Of a stretch of 64,000 nucleotides of DNA, positions 45,523 through 55,161 are shown piece by piece (within the stretch, counting starts at the first letter, position 1; every line of letters starts with the position of its first letter). The notes below the pieces were generated by a model. The model was given only the letters and a program-made list of their open reading frames with translations. It made no database searches and was not told where the DNA came from. The DNA is from Rhizobium sp. GTDB lineage: Bacteria; Pseudomonadota; Alphaproteobacteria; Rhizobiales; Rhizobiaceae. A program made the position numbers and the translations under genes. The DNA lies in NCBI GenBank assembly GCA_019739215.1, contig JAHHDR010000023.1, forward strand, positions 124,001 to 188,000, given 5' to 3'.

Positions 45523-47232
45523 ATGAATCTGTTGAATCAGCTAACGGCAATCCTCAAGAATCTGGCCAGCTTTGGTCCGGGACGCCTTTTGGCTCTCGGT
45601 GCCGTCGGTATCGCCATGATCGCGATGGTCCTCTTCGGCACCTACTACGTCAACAAGCCGGGCTATGAGACACTCTATGTCGGCCTGGAGACGACCGATC
45701 TCAACCAGGTGAGCATTGCTCTTTCCGAGAGCGGAATCGACTTCCAGGTCGGTGGCGACGGCAGTTCCATCATGGTGCCGGTCGGAATGACCAGCAAGGC
45801 ACGGCTCTATCTCGCCGAGCGCGGACTGCCCAGTTCCAACAATGCCGGCTATGAGCTCTTCGACAAGGTCGGCTCGCTCGGCCTGACATCCTTCATGCAG
45901 GAAGTAACGCGCGTCAGGGCGCTGGAAGGCGAGATCGGCCGCTCCATCCAGGCGATCGACGGGGTGACGGCCGCCCGCGTCCATATCGTGATGGCCGACA
46001 GAGGCTCTTTCCGCCAGGCCGAGCAGAAACCGACGGCTTCGGTGATGATCCGCGCGTCCCAGGTGGCCGGCCGCAAGGCCGCCGCCTCGATCCGCCATCT
46101 CGTTGCATCGGCGGTTCCCGGCCTCTCGATCGATGACGTCACGATCCTCGACTCTGCCGGCCAGTTGCTGGCGTCGGGCGACGATCCGGCCAACTCCACG
46201 ATGAACCGCGCGCTCAACATTGCGCAGAGCGTTCAGTTGGAACTCGAGAACAATATCGACAAGGCGCTCGCGCCCTTCCTCGGCATGGACAATTTCCGGG
46301 CATCGGTGACCGCGAAGCTCAATACCGACGCACAGCAGATCCAGGAAACCATCTACGATCCGGAATCCAAGGTCGAGCGCTCGACGCGCGTGACCAAGGA
46401 GGCCCAGAAGTCCGAGCAGGTCAGCGCCGACGAAGCTGCGACCGTGGAGCAGAATGTTCCCCAGGGCAACGACTCCACCTCTACCGGTCCCAAGTCGTCC
46501 GACCAGAACGACAAGAAGGAAGAGCAGACCAACTTCGAAATCAATCAGAAGACGGTCGCCACCGTGCGCAACGGCTATACGGTCGACAAACTGTCCATCG
46601 CCGTGGTCGTCAATCGCGGTCGCATCGCCAAGCTCGCCGGCGAACCGTTCGACCAGGCCAAATACGACTCCATCGTCAGCGAGATGCAGAAGCTTGTGTC
46701 TTCCGCAGTGGGGCTGGACGCCGAGCGCGGCGATACGGTCAACGTTACGGCGATCGACTTCCTCGAGAACCAGCTTCTGTCGGAAGCGCCCGCCGGCGAT
46801 GGCTTCATGGATATCTTCATGCGCAACATGGGCAGCATGATGAATGCCGTCGCCTTCGTTGTCGTCGCCTTCCTCATCGTCTGGCTCGGTTTCCGCCCGC
46901 TCATCCGCGCCATTGGCGGACCGGAACTGGCGGCAGCCCGGATCGGCGACAATTCAGGGGTGGTGCCGCTGGGCGAGACGGCCGGCCTCGAACTGCCCGA
47001 CTTCTCCCCGCCGAGCGTTGGCGGACCCGGGTCCACCCTCATGGAGGGCTTCGGGGCGGACTTCGGATTCGACTCGACCGAGGATCTCCTCACTGCCGAT
47101 GACGAAAGCAACAGCATTTCCAAGCGCGTCAAGGAAGGCCCAGAGCGGCGCCTTGCGCGGATGGTGGATCTCTCCGAAGAACGTGCGGCCAAGATCCTCC
47201 GCAAGTGGGCATCGAATGACAAGGCGGCCTGA
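45523..47232 (+). CDS. fliF: Flagellar MS-ring protein FliF
   Basis: 569 aa. Two membrane helices, near residues 20-45 (LLALGAVGIAMIAMVLFGTYYV) and 430-460 (MNAVAFVVVAFLIVWLGFRPL), flank the large periplasmic ring-building region with LAERGLPSSNNAGYELFD and RVHIVMADRGSF. The cytoplasmic C-terminus (SEERAAKILRKWASNDKAA) binds FliG. It forms the basal-body MS ring. It begins 140 nt after cheT, perhaps with its own promoter. A hairpin terminator overlaps its stop. Confidence 0.96.
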   Translation: MNLLNQLTAILKNLASFGPGRLLALGAVGIAMIAMVLFGTYYVNKPGYETLYVGLETTDLNQVSIALSESGIDFQVGGDGSSIMVPVGMTSKARLYLAERGLPSSNNAGYELFDKVGSLGLTSFMQEVTRVRALEGEIGRSIQAIDGVTAARVHIVMADRGSFRQAEQKPTASVMIRASQVAGRKAAASIRHLVASAVPGLSIDDVTILDSAGQLLASGDDPANSTMNRALNIAQSVQLELENNIDKALAPFLGMDNFRASVTAKLNTDAQQIQETIYDPESKVERSTRVTKEAQKSEQVSADEAATVEQNVPQGNDSTSTGPKSSDQNDKKEEQTNFEINQKTVATVRNGYTVDKLSIAVVVNRGRIAKLAGEPFDQAKYDSIVSEMQKLVSSAVGLDAERGDTVNVTAIDFLENQLLSEAPAGDGFMDIFMRNMGSMMNAVAFVVVAFLIVWLGFRPLIRAIGGPELAAARIGDNSGVVPLGETAGLELPDFSPPSVGGPGSTLMEGFGADFGFDSTEDLLTADDESNSISKRVKEGPERRLARMVDLSEERAAKILRKWASNDKAA

Positions 47233-47245
47233 TGGCCGCCTTTCT
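47221..47245 (+). terminator. Intrinsic terminator overlapping the fliF stop codon
   Basis: A perfect 9-bp stem AAGGCGGCC (47221-47229) / GGCCGCCTT (47234-47242) encloses a 4-nt loop, TGAT, that contains the fliF stop TGA (47230-47232). A short T-rich tail TTTCT follows. It would end the che-fliF transcript and separate visN. Confidence 0.7.
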
Positions 47246-47544
47246 ACATTCGCCCGTTTCGGTCCCGGACTGTCGCGGTCCTGTGAAATCTCATGGTAGA
47301 GAATTCAGATGTTGACCAATTCTGCGATCGCTCACGAATTCTCAATATTTCGTTGAACTCCGTGCCGAATCAGAACACCTTTAGGAGGGTGATTCGTGAA
47401 CGAGGATGCGGGTTGCCATGGCGGATGTAGGGGATCTTACGGATCTCGGTTCATCAATGCGAATTTTCAACGATTGACGCGCCACGGCAGACGACCTGCC
47501 CGGCGCTCCTGGAGGACGTTGGTGTTTCTCTGGTCAGCGATGCG
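47246..47544. other. Leader region of visN (299 bp)
   Basis: It contains an AT-rich segment around 47320-47355 (likely promoter area) and a strong Shine-Dalgarno TAGGAGGG at 47382-47389 followed 6 nt later by a GTG (47396). The frame from that GTG is not the VisN frame. It runs about 78 codons into visN and does not look protein-like. Either the true VisN start is not where annotated, or a leader reading frame or a frame error is present. Confidence 0.4.
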
Positions 47545-48294
47545 GTGGGCGAGGTGTTCAGAAACAAGCAAAGCGAATTGCGGGAAGACGAGATCGCCGA
47601 ACCTCTGTCTGCGCGGGAGCAGAGGCGGATGACCTACGATAGCCTGATGGCAAGCCTGGCGGGCGCGATTGAATCGTCGGACATCTCGCAGGGCCTCGCC
47701 GCACTCGCGGACTATGTCGGGGCCACGGGATTCCTGCTGCTCCGCCAGGATACTAATTCCGGCACCCAACTGGACAACGTCATAGCGTCGGACTGGCCCT
47801 ATGATCTGGTGCGCAAGAGCCTGCCGCAGCTCGCGGACGCCGCGCGCTCGACCGAGCTCGACAAATGCCTGTCCGTTTTGCAGCCGCAGTTTTCGATGCT
47901 GACGGAGGCGTCAGGGCTGCCCCGGGGCGCGAGCAAGCAATATTGCTCCATCGCCTTCAATGTCGGCCGCATCCGCTACAACCTGACCCTGCTGTGCCCT
48001 GTCGATGTCATCCTTTCCCAACAGGGTCTTCGTGCCGTCGGCGTGCATGCGAGCTATCTGGCCAGCCTGCTCTTTAACGAGCAGGTCAAGAGCGGGCGCG
48101 AGCTTGAACTGACGGATCGCGAGCTCGAATGCCTCTACTGGATCGCCGAAGGCAAGACCAGTGACGAGATCGCGACGATCATTGGAATCTCGAAGAACAC
48201 GATCAACAACTACATCACGAGCGTCATGCGCAAGACCGCGACCCGGACGCGATCCGAGGCGATTGCCTATGCCGTGCGAAACAATCTCGTATAG
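47545..48294 (+). CDS. visN: LuxR-family flagellar master regulator VisN
   Basis: 249 aa from the GTG at 47545; the next ATG (47629) would shorten it by 28 residues. An N-terminal autoinducer-binding-like domain is followed by a C-terminal LuxR helix-turn-helix (LTDRELECLYWIAEGKTSDEIATIIGISKNTINNYI, roughly residues 188-225). In S. meliloti VisN and VisR act as a heterodimer at the top of the flagellar hierarchy and activate rem. The size fits (about 240 aa). The start is the weak point: no good Shine-Dalgarno precedes this GTG. visR begins 13 nt downstream. Confidence 0.88.
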   Translation: MGEVFRNKQSELREDEIAEPLSAREQRRMTYDSLMASLAGAIESSDISQGLAALADYVGATGFLLLRQDTNSGTQLDNVIASDWPYDLVRKSLPQLADAARSTELDKCLSVLQPQFSMLTEASGLPRGASKQYCSIAFNVGRIRYNLTLLCPVDVILSQQGLRAVGVHASYLASLLFNEQVKSGRELELTDRELECLYWIAEGKTSDEIATIIGISKNTINNYITSVMRKTATRTRSEAIAYAVRNNLV

Positions 48295-48307
48295 AGGCGG
48301 GTCGGCG

Positions 48308-49036
48308 ATGAAGGATGGCAGGGGCAAGGGGGAAGGCGGCAAGCGCTCTGGGCGGCAGGCAAGCCGCGCGGATTTCTTCCCGAGGCTGGTCGCGATGCAA
48401 CGCGTCGCCCAGGCGCGGAACTTCGCGGTCCTGAAGATGACCAATGCCGGGCTTCCGGGCCGTCGCAAGCTTTCGGCGATGATCGAGAATTTCGCCGCCG
48501 ACAGTCCCGTCACCGCGTCCTCTATCGTCGACATCCATGGCGAGGCGCTTCTGGAGCACCTGGAGGCGTCTTCGCTGCCGCTGCTGTGGAATGGTTCCGA
48601 GGAAAACCAGACGGCGGAAATGGCCGATTTCTCCGTTTTCGTGCGCCGGCTGAAGGCCAGGCTGCTGCCGATCTGCGGCGTTGCCTTCCCGGTCCGGCTC
48701 GGTGGGATGGGCAACGGCTATATCGTCTTCGCGGCTGGCTATCTCGATCTCACCAGCGAGGCGATGGTCGACCTGCATGACAGGAGCCACCAGTTGATGA
48801 TGGACCTGCTCGTCCTCGATGAACGAAGATCGGCGCCGGACGATGTCTTGAGCGGCCGCGAGATCGCCTGTCTGCAACTTGCCGGCGATGGTCTCGTCAG
48901 CGAAGAGGTGGCCGAGAAGCTCAGGCTGTCGGTGCACACGGTCAATTCCTACCTCGCTTCGGCGACGATGAAGCTCGACTCGGTGAACCGCATCCAGGCG
49001 ATCGCCAAGGCAATACGCCTTGGCTACATCGCCTGA
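48308..49036 (+). CDS. visR: LuxR-family flagellar master regulator VisR
   Basis: 242 aa from the ATG at 48308. A basic N-terminus precedes an autoinducer-binding-like domain (about 20-170) and a LuxR helix-turn-helix (LSGREIACLQLAGDGLVSEEVAEKLRLSVHTVNSYL, about 180-215). It is the partner of VisN in the class I flagellar switch. It lies 13 nt after visN, co-transcribed, and converges on the flagellar hypothetical gene (10 nt between stops). Confidence 0.9.
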   Translation: MKDGRGKGEGGKRSGRQASRADFFPRLVAMQRVAQARNFAVLKMTNAGLPGRRKLSAMIENFAADSPVTASSIVDIHGEALLEHLEASSLPLLWNGSEENQTAEMADFSVFVRRLKARLLPICGVAFPVRLGGMGNGYIVFAAGYLDLTSEAMVDLHDRSHQLMMDLLVLDERRSAPDDVLSGREIACLQLAGDGLVSEEVAEKLRLSVHTVNSYLASATMKLDSVNRIQAIAKAIRLGYIA

Positions 49037-49046
49037 CGCCTGTCCG

Positions 49047-49490
49047 TCAGTAGCTGCGGCGCTGGGGCCGTGCCTCGACGACGAAACGCGCATTCGACAG
49101 CGATTGCGCAAGGAACGCCGTATCGGAATCGGCATCGGTCGACGGGCTGTGGAAGGTGATGTGGTCGATCTCGACGCCTGCCTGGACATCGGCCAGCGAA
49201 AGCTTGGCATAGATCGTCACGCCATCGGGCTTGAGCTCGAGATCCAGCATGATTTCCGGTTTCCGGTCCCAGTCGAGACGGTATTCGCCTCCGGCGCCCA
49301 GCCGCACGGTACCCGGCAGGAAGTAGAGTTCCGCCGCCGATGTGACAAGGTCGGAGATGTTTCCCCATCGCTCGTAGCGCAGGAGCGACACGAGGTCTGC
49401 CGCGTCGATCAGCCTGAGCTCGGTCGCCACGGGCGACAGGGCCTCGGCGACGATTTTTTCGCGCTCGTCGGAATGCGCAGTCTTTCTCAT
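49047..49490 (-). CDS. Conserved hypothetical protein of the flhB operon
   Basis: 147 aa from the ATG at 49490, which shares a base with the flhB stop (TGATG); a TTG one codon earlier is less likely. It contains RLIDAADLVSLLRYERWGNISDLVTSAAELYFLPG, then a beta-rich C-terminus (EYRLDWDRKPEIMLDLEL, VEIDHITFHSPS). There is no signal peptide or membrane helix. The location matches the unnamed gene between visR and flhB of S. meliloti. The function is unknown. It is the last gene of the motA-fliM-fliN-fliG-flhB operon. Confidence 0.8.
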   Translation of the reverse strand: MRKTAHSDEREKIVAEALSPVATELRLIDAADLVSLLRYERWGNISDLVTSAAELYFLPGTVRLGAGGEYRLDWDRKPEIMLDLELKPDGVTIYAKLSLADVQAGVEIDHITFHSPSTDADSDTAFLAQSLSNARFVVEARPQRRSY

Positions 49491-50578
49491 CAATTCAGGC
49501 TCGCCCGTCTGGATTTGTTCTTCGAAGAGTAGATGCGCTGGATCAGTTCAGCGATCGCCTTGTAAAACACCGGCGGAATGACACTATCCACCGAGACTTG
49601 CGCAAACATTGAGCGGGCGAGGGGCGGGTCTTCGAAGACCGGAATGCCATGTGCCTCGGCGACCGAACGGATCTTGAGCGCGATCAGGTCGGTGCCCTTG
49701 GCGAGAACGATGGGCGCGGCGTCTTCCTCGCGCACATAGCGCAAGGCAACCGCGTAGTGGGTCGGGTTGGCGATGATGAGTGTCGCGCGCGGCACCGCGG
49801 CGATCATTCGCTTGCGCGCCAGGTCGCGTGCGAACGAACGCTGGCGCTGCTTCATGATGGGATCGCCATCCATCTGCTTGCGCTCTTCCTTCACTTCCTC
49901 CTTGGTCATCTTGAGGTCGGTGAACCACTGGTGCTGCGTCCAGAAATAGTCGACGATGCCGATCAGCGCCGTGGCGAACAGGATGATGATGAGGATCACC
50001 TTGATGTCCGCCGTCAGCCGGCTGAGCAGGAAGTTCGGATCCGCATACATCGCATCGATCGAAGAGATGAACTCGCTGCGTAGCGACAGCGTGATGATCG
50101 TGCCGACGACGAGAACCTTGAACAGAGACTTTCCGAATTCGACAAAGCCGGGCACGCCGAAGATGCGATTGAAACCTGCGATGATGCTGAGGCGCGAGAT
50201 TTTCGGCGAGACCCGTTCCAATATCGGCGTCGGAAGGTTCTGGAAGATAGACGCCCCGATGCCGAAGGATGCCATCAGCACGAATGCCGGCAGCAGGACC
50301 GCACTCGACTCCCAGCCGAGGCGGATGAACAGCGCCACGATGTCCTGTCCGTTCTCGAACCGCCACTGGTCCGGTTTCTCGAACAGGTCGCGCAGTGTCT
50401 CCCAAAGGTGCGCGACGCCCGACGGCAGGTAGAACAGCAGGTAGATGTAGATCGCGAGAGTCGAGGCGAAGACGGGCACTTCGCGCGAGAAGGGCGTGTT
50501 GCCTTTCTCGGCTGCCTCGTTGAAGCGCTTTTGACTGGGGGCTTCTGTTTTACTGTCTTTGTCCGGCCCGTCAGCCAT
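49490..50578 (-). CDS. flhB: Flagellar export apparatus protein FlhB
   Basis: 362 aa. Four membrane helices occupy about residues 35-215. A cytoplasmic domain carries the autocleavage motif NPTH (Asn271), preceded by the [17 protein letters not shown] connector. FlhB switches export from hook to filament subunits. All elements are complete. It begins 22 nt after fliG and overlaps the following hypothetical gene by 1 nt. Confidence 0.96.
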   Translation of the reverse strand: MADGPDKDSKTEAPSQKRFNEAAEKGNTPFSREVPVFASTLAIYIYLLFYLPSGVAHLWETLRDLFEKPDQWRFENGQDIVALFIRLGWESSAVLLPAFVLMASFGIGASIFQNLPTPILERVSPKISRLSIIAGFNRIFGVPGFVEFGKSLFKVLVVGTIITLSLRSEFISSIDAMYADPNFLLSRLTADIKVILIIILFATALIGIVDYFWTQHQWFTDLKMTKEEVKEERKQMDGDPIMKQRQRSFARDLARKRMIAAVPRATLIIANPTHYAVALRYVREEDAAPIVLAKGTDLIALKIRSVAEAHGIPVFEDPPLARSMFAQVSVDSVIPPVFYKAIAELIQRIYSSKNKSRRASLN

Positions 50579-50600
50579 GGGGCTTGTTCCCTATGCCCGA

Positions 50601-51629
50601 TCAGGCAGCGGCAGAATCGCCGGTGTCCTTGAGCTGGATCTGGCCGCCTTGCGCCAGTCGGATCGCCTCCTGGGCGATGGAGCGCCGCGCCAGGGCAATC
50701 GAGCGGGCGTTGACACCCTGGCCATTGCCGCCGAGATCCGCCTCGATCATGCGGCGTTGGCGGGCACCGATCGCCGACAGCACGCATTCGCGCAGATCCA
50801 TCGGTGCCTCACGAAGCGCCATGGTGATGACGTCGCCGGAGATATCGTTGAACAACTGCACGCGGCTGCGCTGCGGCATCAGCAGCAGGTCCTCGAACAG
50901 GAAGATCTTCGGCCGTACCTTGGTGGCGGAATCGCGCGAGATCGCCTCGAGCGAATCGAGCAGCGTCTCGACGTCGCTCTTGTCGAGCTGGTTCATGAGA
51001 TCGGCCACCCGCACGCTGCCGACGGAATTGCGCTCCTTGTCGAGGTCGCCGATAATGTCGAGCACGCGCTTCTCGATGACCTGTGCGGCCTTCGGGCTGA
51101 CTTCCTTGAGGTTGACTGTGCGGTTGAGAATGTCGGGCCGCCGGCTCTCCGGCATCTGCATCAGCACCTTCGCGCCCGCCGAAGCTGGGATCATGGTGAG
51201 GATATAAGCGATTGTCTGCGGATGTTCGTTGAGCAGGTACTTGGCGACGAAGGCCGGGTCGGCATTTTCCAGTTGGTCCCAGATCGATGTCTCGAGCGCC
51301 TGGAACGTGGCTCGGCGACCTAGCAGGCCATCGACCTCGTCCGGCGTGAGCCCTTCCTCGAGGATGCTTTCGATGGCCTTGGCATTGTCCATCAGGCCCG
51401 CGCCCTCGGTGAAGAGGTCCTCGAACTCTCCCACGAGTTCGGCCAGTTCATTGGGCGGGATCGTCCGCAGCGTCTGCGCGGACTGGATGATGGCCTGCAG
51501 TTCGGCTTGGGTGAAGTATTTGAGAAGCCGGCCGGCAACCCCGCGGCCCATGGCAAGCAGAACCGCCGCCGCCTTTTCTGGCGCCGACAGCGTACTTCCC
51601 GTGTTCTCAAAACTATCGAAGTCGAACAT
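50601..51629 (-). CDS. fliG: Flagellar motor switch protein FliG
   Basis: 342 aa. N-, middle and C-terminal armadillo-like FliG domains are recognisable: KAAAVLLAMGRGVAGRLLKYF, the EHPQTIAYIL motif, and the charged torque helix region (about 280-320, LREAPMDLRECVLSAIGARQRRMIEADL). It couples the MS ring to stator contact. It lies between fliN (48 nt upstream) and flhB. Confidence 0.95.
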   Translation of the reverse strand: MFDFDSFENTGSTLSAPEKAAAVLLAMGRGVAGRLLKYFTQAELQAIIQSAQTLRTIPPNELAELVGEFEDLFTEGAGLMDNAKAIESILEEGLTPDEVDGLLGRRATFQALETSIWDQLENADPAFVAKYLLNEHPQTIAYILTMIPASAGAKVLMQMPESRRPDILNRTVNLKEVSPKAAQVIEKRVLDIIGDLDKERNSVGSVRVADLMNQLDKSDVETLLDSLEAISRDSATKVRPKIFLFEDLLLMPQRSRVQLFNDISGDVITMALREAPMDLRECVLSAIGARQRRMIEADLGGNGQGVNARSIALARRSIAQEAIRLAQGGQIQLKDTGDSAAA

Positions 51630-51677
51630 TACGAAAACCTCCCCGGGATCATCCCGGCTGTTTCCAAGGCGTGGTCG

Positions 51678-52274
51678 TCAGGTCTTCCTGACGGCCATGA
51701 CCTCGATCAGCTTAATGCCGAATCGGGTCTCATCATTTTCTAGTACAGTAATTTCGCCACGGCCAATCAAGCGTCCGTTGACGATCAGATCTACGGGTTC
51801 GCCGATTCTCCTGTCCAGCGCAATGGTTGCGCCTTCTGTGAGGTTCATCAGGCTGGAAACCTGCATGCGGCTGGAGCCGAGTACGATCTGGACATCGATC
51901 GGGATGTCCATGATCAGGTCGAGATTGGCATTCATCGCGCTGCCGGGTTCGGTCGCTGCCATGTCGGACATTCCGAGGCTGCCGCCGAAAGGGGTGTCGC
52001 CACCGAATTCGGACGTGCCGCCGAAGCCGCTATCAGCGCCGAAGTCTCCGCCGAAGGATGACGTCGCGTCGGTGTCGGTGCCGAAATCGCCACCGAAGCC
52101 TTCGCTGCTGCCGGCGGCGGGGAAATCCATGCCGAAATCGTTGCCCGCCGAAGGCAGGCCTTCTTCATCGGCCTGCAGCACGCCGCGAAGGTCGTCAATT
52201 GCCTGGTCCAGCTCCGCGTCATTGCCGGGAGCGTCCAGTTCCTGTTCCTCGATTTTCGCTTTTTTCGGTGCCAT
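51678..52274 (-). CDS. fliN: Flagellar motor switch protein FliN with Gly-rich N-terminus
   Basis: 198 aa, longer than the enterobacterial 137. The C-terminal SpoA domain (about 115-195) has [41 protein letters not shown] and FGIKLIEV. The N-terminal half is acidic, then has repeating [17 protein letters not shown] blocks (about 50-105), probably a flexible linker. It forms the C-ring with FliM. It starts 62 nt after fliM. Confidence 0.93.
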   Translation of the reverse strand: MAPKKAKIEEQELDAPGNDAELDQAIDDLRGVLQADEEGLPSAGNDFGMDFPAAGSSEGFGGDFGTDTDATSSFGGDFGADSGFGGTSEFGGDTPFGGSLGMSDMAATEPGSAMNANLDLIMDIPIDVQIVLGSSRMQVSSLMNLTEGATIALDRRIGEPVDLIVNGRLIGRGEITVLENDETRFGIKLIEVMAVRKT

Positions 52275-52336
52275 GGTCGGGAATATTCCAGTTGTAACTT
52301 GTGCCGGGCTTTAGGTCGGGAGGAAATCGGCCGCGT

Positions 52337-53278
52337 TCAGCTTTTTGTCATCAGATCGTTGAGCAGGTCGTTCTCCGCGCCGATCGTATCCTTGACGCGG
52401 ACCATGTAGTGCTCGCCCGCGCGGCCGAACTCGCAGCTATAAAGATCGCGACCGTTGGCGCTGACCTGCACCGTGACATCCTGCTTCTCCAGAAAGGGGA
52501 TCACGTCGCCGGGCTGGAGCTTCGAAATTGCGCCGAGCCTCAGAGGCGTGAGGTGAACGCGCGCCTCGACCCGGACGTCCGAGCGCTTGACCTGCTCCTG
52601 CAGCAGTTCCGACCATTCCACGGAAGCCTTCGCAGCGAGCGTGGCACGGGGTGCCTTGACCTCGGTCTTCAGAAGGTTCTTGTGCGGAACGATGACGCAG
52701 AAATGGCTGGTCAGCGAGCCGAATTCCACCTTGATGCGAACCAGCGCCGCAAACGGGTCGACATAGTCGTCGGGATGCTTGGGCCGGTCCTTGACGTTGA
52801 ACGGCTTGGACAGGACCGTCTCGTAATTTCCAGGCGCGTTGACCGCCGACTTGATAACCGAGGCAATCTTGTCTGTGATCATCGGCGCCATTTCCAGCTC
52901 GATATTCGATGCTGGGCGGGCGACGGGTTCGACCAGGCTGTCGGGGTCGCCGCCGAGTAGGCATTCGACCATGGCGATGACCACCTGGGAGGGCACGGCG
53001 ATGGTGAAATCGGAACACCAGTTCTTGAGCGAGCCGTCGACGAGCACCATGTAGTCGTCGAGATCGCCGATCAGGTCGTCCTTCAGCCCGGTTTCGCAAT
53101 AGTCGTAGCCGAAGCTGAAGCGGAGGTTGGTTTCGCTTTCGATCAGGTCCGGCAGGAAGGCGGCGAAGACCGCGCCGAGGTCGGAACAGATCTTGCCGAT
53201 CCGAGAGTTGTTGCCCAGTTCGCCGGTCAGAATCGCCAGCAGCTTTGGATCCATGGGCAGGGTGTTGCGAGCAGTCAT
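52337..53278 (-). CDS. fliM: Flagellar motor switch protein FliM
   Basis: 313 aa. The middle CheC-like domain (about 40-220) and C-terminal SpoA domain (about 235-305, LTPLRLGAISKLQPGDVIPFLEKQDVTVQVSANG) are present. The N-terminus (MTARNTLPMDPKLLAILTGE) does not show the LSQ(D/E)EIDALL CheY-binding motif of enteric FliM, as is usual in rhizobia. It begins 22 nt after motA. Function: C-ring switch and CheY2-phosphate target. Confidence 0.9.
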   Translation of the reverse strand: MTARNTLPMDPKLLAILTGELGNNSRIGKICSDLGAVFAAFLPDLIESETNLRFSFGYDYCETGLKDDLIGDLDDYMVLVDGSLKNWCSDFTIAVPSQVVIAMVECLLGGDPDSLVEPVARPASNIELEMAPMITDKIASVIKSAVNAPGNYETVLSKPFNVKDRPKHPDDYVDPFAALVRIKVEFGSLTSHFCVIVPHKNLLKTEVKAPRATLAAKASVEWSELLQEQVKRSDVRVEARVHLTPLRLGAISKLQPGDVIPFLEKQDVTVQVSANGRDLYSCEFGRAGEHYMVRVKDTIGAENDLLNDLMTKS

Positions 53279-53300
53279 TGCTTCAACTTCCTCGAGTTTC

Positions 53301-54176
53301 TCAGGCTGCCTTTTCGTTGCCGCCGCCGGGGTTCATCATTTCCTGTTCGACGGCGTCGATCGAGGGGCGTTCGTAGGAGGAAATCGTCTTGCGGCCGTAT
53401 TCCAGCGCCACCTGCGGCACGGAGCCGTTCATGTAGGCGATAAGCGTCTGCTTGACGATGACGTAGAGCCGGTTCTGCTTCGAACGCACGGATTTGATCA
53501 TATAGATCAGCGGGTTCATAATGCAGTAGGAAAGAAGGATGCCGGTGAAGGTGCCGACGAGCGCCGCGCCGATCAGGTGACCCAGCACCTCCGGCGGCTC
53601 GGTGATCGAGCCCATGGCGTGGATAACACCGAGAACGGCGGCGACGATGCCGATGGCCGGGAAGGAATCGCCCATGTTCTGTAGCGCCGTGTAGGCCTTC
53701 ATGCTGTCATGCGTGATGGTCTCGATCTCCTCGTCCATCAGAGCCTCGATTTCGTGGCTCCGCGCATTGCCGATGATGATCAGCCGCACGTAGTCGCAGA
53801 TGAACGCGGTGAGTTCCTTGTTCTTGAGCACCGACGGCGCCGTCTGGAAGATCGAGGATTCCTCCGGATTGTCGATATGGGCCTCGATCTCGTTGCGCGA
53901 CTTGGTGCGCAGGTCGCGCATCAGGGAGTAGAGGACGCCCAGCGTGTCGAGGTAATGGCGCTCCTTGGGAACCTTGTACTTGAAGGCCTCGCCGAGCGCC
54001 TTGACCGAGTCCTTGAGCACCTTCATCGGCGTGCCGGCGAAGAACGCGCCAATGCCCATGCCAATGATGATGATGAATTCGTAAGGCTGCCACAGCACGT
54101 CAATGTGACCGCCGGTCGCCATGAAGCTGCCGATCATGCAACCGAAAATGATGACGAAGCCGATGATGATGTTCAT
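53301..54176 (-). CDS. motA: Flagellar stator protein MotA
   Basis: 291 aa from the ATG at 54176 ([18 protein letters not shown]); the longer open frame upstream covers the divergent promoter and is rejected. Four membrane helices and the large cytoplasmic loop with [12 protein letters not shown] (charged residues for FliG contact) are visible, as are [15 protein letters not shown] and [12 protein letters not shown] around helices 3-4. It conducts protons with MotB, which is not in this window. It is first in the minus-strand switch operon and divergent from flgF. Confidence 0.95.
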   Translation of the reverse strand: MNIIIGFVIIFGCMIGSFMATGGHIDVLWQPYEFIIIIGMGIGAFFAGTPMKVLKDSVKALGEAFKYKVPKERHYLDTLGVLYSLMRDLRTKSRNEIEAHIDNPEESSIFQTAPSVLKNKELTAFICDYVRLIIIGNARSHEIEALMDEEIETITHDSMKAYTALQNMGDSFPAIGIVAAVLGVIHAMGSITEPPEVLGHLIGAALVGTFTGILLSYCIMNPLIYMIKSVRSKQNRLYVIVKQTLIAYMNGSVPQVALEYGRKTISSYERPSIDAVEQEMMNPGGGNEKAA

Positions 54177-54419
54177 GAAGTGGAACCCGCGCCTGTTACG
54201 GTATCTTGAACCTTCGGGATAGACAGGATGGCTTGCGTGAAGCTGTTCGGCGGGGCATCCGGAAGCGTGTGAAACGGAACAGGTTCGCACAAGCAAATCC
54301 CCGCAAATTCCGGCCACTGAAGGGGTAGGACAGACAGCGCGCCACGGGCATCCGGACGCCGTTCCACCCACGTCGATACACGCTATTCGCCGGCCATGAA
54401 TGCCGGAGGGGGAAGACCC
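54177..54419. other. Divergent motA / flgF promoter region (243 bp)
   Basis: It must hold the promoters for the minus-strand motA operon and the plus-strand flgF-fliI operon. An inverted pair is not obvious. GGAGGGGG at 54405-54411 is the flgF Shine-Dalgarno and supports the flgF start at 54420. No confident -35/-10 pair is assigned. Confidence 0.4.
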
Positions 54420-55145
54420 ATGCAGTCAGGTCTCTACGTCGCCTTGTCATCCCAGATCTCGCTCGAGCGGCGGATGACGACCATCGCCGACAACCTGGCC
54501 AACATGAACACCGTCGGCTTCCGGGCGACGCAGCTCAAGTTCGACGATGTCATGACCAAGGCGGACGGCGCGAGCGTTGCTTATGTTTCGGAAGGCGCCG
54601 AATATGTCTCGACGCGAAACGGCGGCCTGACGCAGACGAAGAACCCGCTCGACTTCGCCACCAAGGGGGACACCTGGTTCTCGATCGAGACACCGAAGGG
54701 CCCCGCGATCACCCGCGACGGCCGCTTCTCCATACTCGATACCGGTGCCCTCGTCACCCTCGAGGGCTATCCGGTTCTCGATGCCGGCGGTGGCCCGATC
54801 AACCTCGATCCCAATGCCGGCCCGCCCAATCTTTCGCAGGACGGAACGCTCTACCAGAACGAACGCCCGGTCGCGGCGCTTGGTCTCTTCGAGGCTGAAA
54901 TCGGTGCGAACTTCACCCGTGCCGGCAACAGCGCCATCATTCCCGCGCAAGAGCCGCAGCCCGTGGTCGATCGTGCCGGGGCCGGCGTGGTGCAGGGCTT
55001 CGTCGAGCAGGCCAACGTCAACCCCATCGAGCAGATGACGCAATTGATCACCGTGTCGCGGGCCTTCGAGAACGTTACGCAACTGATGCGCGACAGCGAG
55101 ACCAGCCTGACGGATGCGATCAAGACATTGGGCGGCGCAAACTGA
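54420..55145 (+). CDS. flgF: Flagellar basal-body rod protein FlgF
   Basis: 241 aa from the ATG at 54420 ([19 protein letters not shown]), 8 nt after GGAGGGGG; an in-frame ATG at 54396 lies upstream of that Shine-Dalgarno. The N-terminal rod motif [15 protein letters not shown] and the C-terminal helix [16 protein letters not shown] are typical of the flagellar rod/hook family. It forms the proximal rod and heads flgF-fliI-hypothetical, with fliI 16 nt downstream. Confidence 0.93.
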   Translation: MQSGLYVALSSQISLERRMTTIADNLANMNTVGFRATQLKFDDVMTKADGASVAYVSEGAEYVSTRNGGLTQTKNPLDFATKGDTWFSIETPKGPAITRDGRFSILDTGALVTLEGYPVLDAGGGPINLDPNAGPPNLSQDGTLYQNERPVAALGLFEAEIGANFTRAGNSAIIPAQEPQPVVDRAGAGVVQGFVEQANVNPIEQMTQLITVSRAFENVTQLMRDSETSLTDAIKTLGGAN

Positions 55146-55161
55146 CGTCGGGGGTTATAGC

